A program made the position numbers and the translations under genes. Positions 13,254 to 23,400 of a DNA stretch of 63,245 nt are shown in pieces (the stretch's first letter is position 1; every line of letters begins with the position of its first letter). Source of the DNA: Choanephora cucurbitarum (lineage: Eukaryota; Mucoromycota; Mucoromycetes; Mucorales; Choanephoraceae); NCBI GenBank assembly GCA_025331435.1, contig JAIWNI010000139.1, positions 1 through 63,245 of the forward strand. Direction: 5' to 3'. Below the pieces are notes generated by a model, which was given only the letters and a program-made list of their open reading frames with translations, did no database searches and was not told the origin of the DNA.

Positions 13254-16200
13254 TTATTCGTCAATGCGCCATTCGTAGTCTGAGTTTTGTTTTGTAGCCC
13301 ATTGCTGTAATAAACATAAAAGGGCCCATCCATCTGTTGGTTCAAGCCTATGGCTAAATGATCTGAAGATTCCTTGTGGCTCAGGGTTAATTAGCGATTC
13401 TACTGTTAGGACGACGACTTTGCATTTTGCCCTTGAGAGAGCAACGTTCCATCTTCTAAAGTCGCGTAGAAACTCATGGCTGTTTGTATGAATCTTGGCA
13501 AAAGAAAAACAAGCAATGATTAAATCGCATTCTTGTCCTTGCATTTTTTCTACTGTGTCAACCTTGATCACTTTGGAAAATTGGCTTGTAATGTTCTGTA
13601 TTGCAATGCGCTGTTGGTGATGAGGCGTCACTATCATCACCTTGGGCTCATCGATAGAGTCTTGCAGCTTATGATCTGTGCAGGAAGCAAGATAACACGA
13701 AACAATATCGCAAACAATGCGTGCCTCATGTTTAACAGCGTCGTAACCTTCTGATGTGCTCGATATTTTGACTAATGCAATGGGCTTATTAGGATCTAAA
13801 ATAGACTGAATTTGTTGAAGTCGCTTTGTAGCTTTTGTGTCATCCGGCAAATTGCTCCAATCGAGTTGGAGTTTTTGTGAGGGACGACGAGAAGTATATT
13901 CGGGGCCATATACATGCTGAAAGAATGCATTGAGACCATCGTTCTATTAAACGAAGATGAGTTGTGATTGACTTGTCATATTAGTGTCTCACTCACCATG
14001 CGCCAATTGTCTTTGAGCTGAAGCGTATTCGGACCAAACTCATGCGATGCACCCTTCTGCAGTATAAATTCTCGGATAGGTATGGTATGATTACTATCCG
14101 TACGCATAAGACACTGCTGAATAGAACCATAAAGCAATGGATCCTTTGCGGTTGTCTCCAAATCTGAATAGTTATGCTTTACAATAGGTCCTAATTGCTA
14201 CTCAGTATAAGGTCAGTAAGAGATGAGTTATAGACACGTGTAATTGAGTAACATGTACCATATGATCACCTGCAATGATGAGCTTGCCCGTTGGCTGTTT
14301 TAAGCATGCTACAGCTAACATTGCATCTGAGACAAGTAACTATCACATACAAATCAGCTCATCTTAAATAGGACTGCATGCATATGCATACCTGTGTGCT
14401 TTCATCTACAATCATCATACTGCATCCTTCAAAACGCTTCCATTTATCTCTTATCTTATTCCATTTCCAAGCTGTTGCACCTACAACAAAAATACGACTT
14501 GAGTCCTGCGTCCGTATACTATTGACTGTTGTGATAGAGCGATCCCAGCGCTCACATATAATGCCAGAATCAGAAGAAAGTGTATTTGGGGGCTCATCGC
14601 AAACATAAAGAATAGAAAAAAGACTGCGAAAGTTATGTCGGTCTTGAATTTTTTCTATGCGCTTCAGCAAGTTAAGGATGGCTTCGCGTGTGAAGGCAGT
14701 AACACCTATCATCAGCTTCTTATTCTTATTTTCTGCACAATCCCTAAAACACTTAAGATACCAGTTCACAAACAGAGCCAAAAACTCTGTTTTTCCTGAG
14801 CCCTTATAAGGAAAAGATGAGCGGTATGTATAAAGAAAAAATACACTGAAAGAATCTTACTGGTGGGCCCCATACGATTTGCAAACGTTTCTTGAAGATG
14901 CTGGAAGCGATATGTTTTTGCGAAGGTGACATGGAAAACTCGTCGCGGAGCTGCAAAGCAACTGTGTTTGCGCTTATGTTCATCTCGTCAGCAACATTCT
15001 CTTGAGCCCATTGATTTGGATAGTTAATCAGTCTAACGATATCATCACTAAAAGGTTCGTTATCAATAGACTTCAAAGCGTCTACACATTGGTTTGTTGT
15101 GAAGTCCATGTATCGCTCATACAATCTCCATCTCTTTTGACGACTGCTGATACGGCTTCCAACCAAACAAATGTCATTTCCCTTGCAAAACTTCACATCT
15201 ACGCAGCGGATACCCTTCTTTTGATATTTTCCTGCACTCATGTAAAGCAAGTCAGAATATTGGATAGCCTCTAATATGCCCTATTTGAATAGAACATTTA
15301 CATTGATAAATAGTATTTATGTACAAGTAAAGCCCATACTTACATCCCGAGTATCAGGTACAAGAATGTATCGCCTCCAATTGTCAAACTTCAATTTCTC
15401 TAGTTGTTCTTGTAAGCTTTTCGTTGGCGAAAAAGAGGTTACTGAAAAATTCAAGAAAAAATCATACTGGCTTCCAGTTTCGGTCATACTACGAAACTCT
15501 AGAACAAGGCTACCCAATGAAGCCCCAGATTCATTAACTAGCTTAGATAAGTCTCGAATACGGTCCATTCTTAGTTGGTCACATGATTTGATACATTCTA
15601 ATTGTTTGAAGAAAACAAGCTTAGCAAGTAAGGGGTGTTTATAATCCTGTAAGGTTGGCCACTTGAAAGGCGCACATATCAAAGGATATAATTCAACTTG
15701 ATGCTGTTTCATATAATCGGTTGCTAAATCCCAATACACTGACAGGATGTCCTGTAGCCAGGTAAATCTTTGTGCTACTAAAAGTTCTGTACCACAAATA
15801 ACCCGTCCACCTGGGGAAAGTAATTCTTGTGTAGCCAAGCCAGAATCCTTCCAACGGCCGAACGTAGCTTCCTCTAGGCTCATTCCACTGAGTGCTGAAG
15901 CAAGATCACTGTCCGTATCCTTGTTGGTTCTTGACATCCACTGTATTACTTCTGATAATCTATAATATCCTGAGATCCCGAGTGCCACATTCTCCTCTAA
16001 GATGCGCTCAATACTAACGAAGCGACCAACTGATGTAAGGGCTGATAAATCCATATCAGGGAAGCTAGTAATACCAGAAAGTCCAAGAAGCTGTATATCC
16101 GGGAAAAGAACCATCAAACACTTTGTTGCGTTCAGTATAATTTCCTTTCTACGATCCATCCCGATATAAGGTAAATCATCGCCTTCAGACACAATCAAGT

Positions 16201-17506
16201 TGTATAGGAAGTTGCGAATTTCTTTTTTTTCTTTATCACTATACACGTAAAACAGACATCGCGATTGATGGTTGTTCATAAAGTCTAAAACGTGCATGAG
16301 ATTTGCAATAAACTGATCCACAAATTGACCATACGTTTTTAGTTCACTTTCAAGGTGTTCATTATACTTCACCGAGTAAGCTGATTCAACAACCTTATTT
16401 TGATGTACATCTAAGGCTTCGATACCGTACACAAATGGCCTCTTTGAGTATGCATCAATTTGGAAGTAAATATAGATTGCGTGGTCAGTTTCTCTAGCTA
16501 TCGAAACAGTGCTGTATCCCAGAAACCTTGGCTTTTTGTGTTCAAACGCTTTGACATAGTCTCTATAGCTTGTATTCTTGGAGCTGGAAGTGCTTTCGAT
16601 ATTCAATTCTCCCAACAATTCTGTCAAGTCTTCAATATCAGTCTCATTATCTTGTTTAAATAGCTTGGCTTTTGTTTCATTCATGTAAGGAATAGACCGC
16701 AAAGTACCAGCAGCGTCTGCCTTACACTTATTTATGAAAGGACAAGTAGCACACTTCTTGTTAAGATACCATTCTGGATTTGGATCAGATGAGATTTTGA
16801 CAAGTGAATCTATGTATACTTGTCTAATTTTACTCAATTGAAAATCAATCCGAAATGTCACAGGAGCATTCGGATCAGATGGTAGCCAAACACCACCCAA
16901 AGCATCGATTTCCAAGTTACGGATATCTTCTATCAAGTATGACAAGAAGAACGCATAGGACGCGACTTGAAATTGATGTGATGTTGTCATTTCTTCTGAG
17001 GATTTAGCATCGATAATCATGATCTTTCTCTTTTTAGTGACCTCGTCTTGTTTGATGTATAAAAAGTCAGGTATGAAGTTCTTTATGCGATAAGCTTTAG
17101 TGTTTCCAATCACATCTTCATAGAAAGATTCAGGCAAAGAACACTTAAGTTGATACAAATACGTATCTGGCTGTGCCTCTTGAAGCACTTTTCTGAAGTC
17201 TTTCGAATATGTGTGATCCACCATTTTTTCTTGGTGACGCTCAAACAGCTTTTGTTCAAACTCATTCCCCCGTTGTTTATGAGCGTTTCCAATTTCGTCT
17301 TTCTGTTTTAAACTATCGTTACTCTCTCTCTTTTTAGATAGGAGATATATATGTTTTTTGCAGTCATAATGGATACTGCTTGCTAGAGCCGAGATTGCGT
17401 AGGTTGCTATTGAGTCCTATTCTTTTCTTAGTCTTTGTTCAGAACAGAAAGGACGCGTTAGTACCTGTTCTCTCAGTACTGAAGACGAGCTTGGCGTTAC
17501 TGTCAT
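13254..17506 (-). CDS. RecB/Cas4-type iron-sulfur nuclease fused to UPF1/DNA2-type SF1 helicase (TM0106-like architecture)
   Basis: Predicted DNA or RNA processing enzyme, 1305 aa in seven exons: 17506-17465, 17416-15344, 15280-14861, 14802-14392, 14339-14259, 14197-13997 and 13943-13254. Every exon is a multiple of three. Residues 15-250 form a PD-(D/E)XK nuclease: RGNEFE (63-68), Asp131 in IPDF, D150-A-K152, and Q164-x3-Y168, with iron-sulfur cysteines C33, C236, C239 and C245 (last three spaced C-x2-C-x5-C). About 300-550 may be a degenerate RNase H-like fold. The helicase follows: Walker A GPPGSGKT (K849), Walker B DEST (978-981), GDHMQLGP (1006-1013), NWRMND, DTVEKMQGQE (1205-1214) and VALSRAK (1243-1249). 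Domain order matches prokaryotic TM0106-type RecB-like proteins and also Dna2. The first exon and start are inferred; they supply the fourth cysteine's exon in frame. Function in the cell is unknown. Confidence 0.88.
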
Positions 17507-18363
17507 GATGTATTGCTGTCACTCGAAACCAAAGCTGTTAGTTAGAAACAAATAGGGAGGGGATAAAATCAAAAACAATGCGTATTCTCAAATTGACAAC
17601 CCTTTTTAAGCTCCACTATTGTCTTTTGCTTTATCATTGGTCTAAATCAATTACTCTCTTATGCTTAAGCATAATGGCTGTATATATAGCGTTACTCATC
17701 ATCCAGCTTTTGCTTAAGAAGCAACAAAGTAGGGAATATACGCGTGATAATAACGAAGGATTGCTTTGATACGCGTCATGTGTTGTACAGAGCATTAGAT
17801 TTTATAAACAATAAAGTTGCTAGAAAACCATAAGCTTTTATTTTTGACTATGTCTATTTAATTTACACGTATCGTTTCTGATCTTTTTGTTCTGTTAGGT
17901 GCACTATTTGATTTGCCAGCCCGTAGTATAAGATTTTATAAACAAAAAGAACAATAAGCCTCCTCAATGAATTTCGTCTCCTTTTGAAAAAGAACAACAA
18001 ATACTTATACCTCCAAAAAAGGAAGCCTACATATAAAGGAGAGCGAGTTGACAAATGTGTTTGTAACTTCAACAACGCAGAAATGGTTGAAAACAAAACT
18101 ATTCAACAGATAGTGTTCATTGGGATGTTCAACAACTATGTATCATCATGAGCTGAATGTGTTGGGTTTTGTGCTTCTTTTTTTTTAATCTTTGCTTTCA
18201 GATGAGATCAACATTCGCATGCTTTGACTATCTTTTTCTAAGTCTCCCTTTTGAATAGCAAGGCACAAATTGTATCATATCAAATTAAGCTTTGCTTTCA
18301 AACATCCTGGTTTTGACTTTTTGATGAGCAAAATAAAAGAAAATGTCATGATGCAAATTGACA

Positions 18364-18415
18364 AAATGAAATCTCTCCCAATTTGATGCAATATCAAGGG
18401 AGGTTGATTTCATTT
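18364..18415. repeat. Nested inverted repeat / hairpin
   Basis: Outer arms AAATGAAATC (18364-18373) and GATTTCATTT (18406-18415) are perfect complements, extended inward by CTCCC/GGGAG-type pairing. Inside lies a second stem TTGAT (18383-18387) / ATCAA (18393-18397). It could fold as RNA or cruciform DNA, or mark a small mobile-element relic. No function can be read from the sequence. Confidence 0.5.
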
Positions 18416-18750
18416 CATCAACCTCAGGTACAAAAGACTTAATTTGGGGAGAAGCAGAGATGTCTGCTTAGATAAAGAAAAGAATAGGAGTTTATGGGCA
18501 TCTCAATTGACTTTTGTTCAATAGTGCATCTTTCAGAAGCAAGAGTAAGGGAAGGGAAGTAGAAAGACACTAGTATGAGTAATTTGCATGGTCATGTATG
18601 TACCTACAACTGGCTATTAGTATAGTGATGCTTGTTGTTATATCGATTGTATGAATAGCAACAAGATGAAAACTATAAAACTCATTAGGGATCCTAAAGA
18701 GCTGTGTATATTTTGATTACAAATGAAGGGGAGGCTTGCAAATTCAAAAC

Positions 18751-18758
18751 TATAAAAG
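18751..18758 (+). promoter_or_regulatory. TATA box of the GPI wall-protein gene
   Basis: TATAAAAG lies 90 bp before the ATG at 18841, followed by a C/T-rich leader, a usual fungal core-promoter layout. Confidence 0.6.
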
Positions 18759-18840
18759 AACAAAAAAAAAGTAAACTTCCTTCTGTCACTCTCGTTTTAG
18801 TCTTGACGTTACTTTTCTTTTCAAAGATTTCTATTAAACA

Positions 18841-20014
18841 ATGAAACTCAAGACTGTTCTTTTACTCTTGGCCTTATTAGCAGTTATAGTACAGATAGCT
18901 TACGCTGAAGGTAATAAATACATATAGATGCATACGTACCTATTATCGTATACTTATAGTGTTTTCTTAATGTTGCTGATTAGATGATGAACCTGATGAA
19001 GATGAGCCTGATGAAAATGAGGTTGATGGTCATGATGTGGGTGCTCAAGGAAGCTCAGAAACTAAAGCGAGCAGTATGAAATCAGAGAACAAAGAAGAAG
19101 AGAACGAGCATAAGAAGAGCCAAAAGCACAGCGCAGAACACAAATCTGACAACAAGCAGGAACATAAGCAAGAAAATAAGCAGGAGCACAAGCAAGTACA
19201 CAAGCAGGAGCAAAAAAAAGAAAGTAAGCATGATCTAGAAAATGAACAAAAAGAAGACTATGCGCGTGAGCGAATGAGAAAACAAAAAGAAAAAGAAATC
19301 GAGATAAAGAGTGCAAAAAATGAGATAGAAAATCAAGAGAACGGAAAAAAAAGTGCAGAAAGCAAGAAAAAAGTGACAGAAAAGAGTGAAGACAAAAACA
19401 GGAGCGGTTTAAGTGCTGAAAGCGTCATACATACAAGTACTGTAGAAAACCATTGCACTGTTGCTAAAAAAACATGCACTTTATTTTTGTAAAATAAACT
19501 AACCAAACTCGAAGATTATTATGTAGCAACAGCAACAACTGCGACGTACATTGTTGAAGCTACTACAGTTCCCGTTACCTGGTCATCTACTTCTTCCGCT
19601 TCCGCCAGTTCTGATACATTTGCTCCTCGCTATGATAGTATCTTCAGTAGCTCTGCATCAAAAGAACAATCTTCTACTACAAGTACAATCATAGCCGCCA
19701 TTGCCTCAGGTGCAACAACTACCACTATTTTACTGCCTTCAATAACAAGTGCTGCTAGTTCTCTATTTTTCAATGGTATTGTTTTTCCTAATTTTATGCT
19801 TTACAATGTTATACTTACCTTTGCTATTCTTGATTAAGCCTCAGGTACTTTACTTGCCCCTTACACTCCAATCATGAGATCGCCTAGTGCCTCTATATCA
19901 GGCAAAACTTATTCGGGACCCAGCGTTATTAATGCTTCAGGCCATATGATGAACAGACCGCAGCTAGGATTAGTAGCTATCATTGCTGCACTTTTTGTGT
20001 GGGCACTTACTTAA
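18841..20014 (+). CDS. GPI-anchored, Lys/Glu/His-rich cell-surface protein
   Basis: Predicted wall or plasma-membrane surface protein, 319 aa in four exons: 18841-18910, 18984-19436, 19515-19775 and 19839-20014. A signal peptide (MKLKTVLLLLALLAVIVQIAYA) is followed by an acidic DEPDEDEPDE stretch, then about 120 very charged residues with imperfect KQEHKQ repeats (around 19140-19230), then a Ser/Thr/Ala-rich stalk likely to be O-mannosylated. The C-terminus has a hydrophobic GPI-attachment tail (LGLVAIIAALFVWALT). The third junction removes a 78-nt intron holding an in-frame TAA (19490-19492) and a CTAAC branch-like element; the phase fits exactly. Without that splice the protein stops early and loses stalk and anchor. 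I recognise no named family; the fold is probably disordered. Confidence 0.75.
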
Positions 20015-20301
20015 TGCCATACCTAATTAGACGAATGATTAATCTTTCTGTTCTTCTTCAGTATCAAACAAGGAATAACACTAATAAAAAGAACTTTTCT
20101 TTACTCAAAATCACATGCACTTTGTAGAAAATGTTGTAGCTATACATAAGAGACAAAAATCAAATTACAGTTTCAAGTATAGCAAACTATTTGTCTCAGT
20201 TGCTTCTTTGACAGACTGTTTGGCAGAATCTGTGTACATTGGTCATTTGCCTTTTATATAAGAACAAAGGGTTCCAATTGTTATCCTAAAAAAAACCAAC
20301 A
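20015..20301. other. Promoter region of the WDR81-like gene
   Basis: Short spacer between two genes on the same strand. It holds the 3' flank of the wall-protein gene and the TATA box of the next one. Nothing else is visible. Confidence 0.5.
20255..20262 (+). promoter_or_regulatory. Probable TATA box of the WDR81-like gene
   Basis: TATATAAG lies 40 bp before the first ATG (20302) and about 150 bp before the main ATG (20408). Transcription starting 30 or more bases downstream would give a very short leader before the upstream ORF. Confidence 0.5.
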
Positions 20302-20406
20302 ATGTCTGAAATTGAATACGGCCGTAGCCAAAGGCATACTGAGTATCAAAATCCAAATATTGTTGCAATTTCTCTCCTTTTTTTTGTTTTGTTCAAAGAC
20401 AAGTGA
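20302..20406 (+). other. Upstream ORF (34 codons) ending one base before the main start
   Basis: ATG at 20302 in good context (AACAATGTC), 34 codons, TGA at 20404-20406; the main ATG is at 20408. No canonical intron joins this frame to the main one: the only in-phase donor gives an intron under 50 nt with a poor GTTGCA site. Probably a translation-control element. Confidence 0.5.
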
Positions 20407-20407
20407 G

Positions 20408-23400
20408 ATGGGAAACGGTTACAGCACGCAAGATCTCAAACGAAAAATATACCAAGACCTTAAGATAGACGTTGCTTTCCCGTTTTTTCCTCTGGAAAGA
20501 AAGACAGGTTTCAGTGCTTGTTGTGTTGTAAGCTACTCAAAACGATATTTTTATTAGTTTATGCAAAAAAGAAAAGAAAAGAGAAAGAATAAAGTCGTTT
20601 TTTTATTCAAACAAAAGTCTATGCTATTTTTTTCCAGGTGGATATAGAATGGCTAGAGAAACTTCATCAAGCTTCTGCAGTATTGGAAGATATAGTCCTA
20701 AAAAACCCAAGCTATTTGCGTCAAGTGATGGAAGGTTCCTTACAAAAACAATCACCTACTGCAAATGTTTATGTCACAGTGTTGTCTAAAGACACCGCTG
20801 AAAGGTAAGAAAAAAATAGTTGCCATGCGTAAAAAAATACTCATTTATGCTTGGCCTTAGTCTATCACTTTACACTCCAGTGTCAAACAGTAAAAGCCGA
20901 GAGCATCAAAAAGAAGAGCGCTGGCCATTAATGACATACATTCAGTCCCTAATAGAAGGCAACGGATTAGATCAAAAAGTTGAGCTATTGCGAGACGATT
21001 TCGATAACTACACTCTATCTGATCAAAAACAGGACCCAATCGACCGAGTAAATTTGATTCGATCTATGTTATCGCCTAAATGTAAATGGTTTAAGAAAAC
21101 ATTGGATGGTCAGGATGAAGAAATAACAGTGCAACTACAAAACACATTGTCTGATGACGAAGAGGAACCTGAAGATTTAGCGAACGCAAGCTTACCTGAT
21201 ATATTTAGCATTATCGAGACAGATGGCACCTTTTACCTCTTGACATCCTATCGAAGTACAACGCTCCAAGATTTACTTGTTTACAATCCAGGTGTTATAA
21301 GTTCAAGCTTAAAGAGATCCTTTGTAGTTTATCAGTTAGTCAGGGTTGTAGCCAGCTTACATGATCGAGGCATTTTACATGGAAACTTGAAGCCTTCCAA
21401 CATCCTCATTGACGAAAATCTATGGATTCAGCTAGCTGGAATTGAGTTTGAGCCTTATGCACCTGATTTTGGTATATTTTGAACAAGTGATACATGTTAA
21501 CACCCAAAACTAAACAAAGTATGCAATTATTTCTTCACTCTTGCTTAGATTTAAGTCAATGGCTGTACAACAGAGAAGCATCGAGGATGATTGATGGTCT
21601 GTATAACTTTAATTTCTCTAAGTGATGAGACTATTCTCACTCTCTTGTACATGTAGAAATACCTCAAGAGCCACTTGTTATCAGTTGGGTTAAAGGGAAC
21701 ATCTCGAATTTTACTTATCTAATGGCATTAAACCATTTGGCGGGAAGACGAGAAGGTGATCCTAATTTTTATCCAATTTTGCCTTGGATTACCGATTTCT
21801 CTGGTGATTCAGTTGAGGATGGATGGCGAAATTTTGCTCAGACAAAGTTTCGTATCAACAAAGGAGATGAACAACTGGATTTCACATTTGAAGGTCCTGT
21901 ACCTCATCATATTACAGACATTCTTTCTGATATCACTTATTATGTTTATCAGGCAAGAAAGACACCCATTCCTGTCTTGTGCCAGTTTGTCAGATCAAAA
22001 TATGAGCCCAATGAATATCCTTCATCTATGCAAAGGCTTTATCAATGGACACCAGACGAATGCATTCCTGAATTCTATACAGACCCTACTATCTTTAAAT
22101 CCATTCATCCTGATATGCCAGACATGCAAGTTCCAGCATGGGCTTCATCACCAGAGGATTTTATCAAAAAGCACTCGGAAGCGCTTGAAAGTGATTATGT
22201 TTCTGCTCATCTTCATTATTGGATTGATTTGACGTTTGGTAAAGATCTTACTGGAAAAGGAGCAGTCGAGGCTAAGAACGTAGCATTGCCATTGCTAGCT
22301 GGTCAAAACAGTTTCATGAAACATGGTATCATCCAATTATTTAAGGATAAGCATCCTCAGCGTGGCTGCAACTGGGGAAAAGTACGAAAGGAGTCAGATC
22401 AAGCCTACCTCAAAGCTCAATCAAATGAGCAAGCAAAAACAATATTTGTTAAGAAGACAGAAGTGTCATACAATCCTGAGGCCTCAGGCATTTCAACAGC
22501 ATTTTCATCTATCACTAATCGCACACATCGTAGCGGTAGTGTGCGCACCCGACAGACACTTTTATCAAACAATGCCAGTCTTGAAAATGCCACTCTTGGA
22601 CTTTTGTCTCATACCCCATCCCCTGCAACTACAAACACTGCTGTTTCTATCATGATCAATGGTAATGCCACTCGCGACCGTACACCTTCGGTACATTCAA
22701 CTGCATCATCTGTAGACACAAGCCGTAGCTTGCCAACATCCTCATTATCAGTAATTGAGCCATTAACCTCTGCATTACGAGCTGAACCTATTCGTTTATC
22801 TAATGCTTTGAGTGACGACTACTTTGTAGATGACCTTGATCGATATGAAGAAATGATAACGTTTGCTGCAAAATATAAATCTTTTATGGATTTCCCTGAA
22901 CGCATAAAAAACCCTGTATATCCTGATCCACCTCATCGCTTCGCTATTGATATAAACGATTGTACTACAAAACTCTCCTTCAGCGCTTTTTCTGCCGGAA
23001 CAGCTCATGATGTGTTCTGCCTAGGCCAGGTCATTCAAGCTATATACACTGCAGGCGACGCAAAATTAGTCGATAGTGAAGATCTCTCTCCCAATGGCTA
23101 TTCTGAATTGAATCAAATTGATATCTCAAATGATATACCATACACAGGAAAACCAGAAATACCTCCATCTATTACAGGTTTCCTTGATGCGCTTCAGTCG
23201 TCTCATTGGCAAGAGAGACCAACTGCCAAGTCGATCTTGTGCTCCTCTTTTCCCACAATGACACTACCAAATCTTCAATCTTCATTTCCTTTTCCCATCA
23301 TGATTCCAGAGATATACGAATATTTGGCTGCTTTCCAACAAGCAAAATGGTCACGGCGCCTTTATCTTGCTGATAAATGGATTGACCGCTTATGCGATTT

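Larger units (their letters stand above)
17507..18840. other. Intergenic region between nuclease-helicase and wall-protein genes
   Basis: 1.3 kb separating two divergent genes. It contains a nested hairpin (18364-18415) and a TATA box near the downstream gene. A hydrophobic 63-codon frame starts with ATG at 17578, but has no supporting feature and is probably chance. Confidence 0.55.

Noticed and set aside
17578..17769. 63-codon hydrophobic frame in the spacer
   Set aside because: Only hydrophobic bias, no signal or conserved motif; lies in a likely promoter.
13254..20014. Biosynthetic or defence gene cluster
   Set aside because: The nuclease-helicase and its neighbours (forkhead factor, wall protein) have no evident shared pathway; adjacency alone is not evidence.
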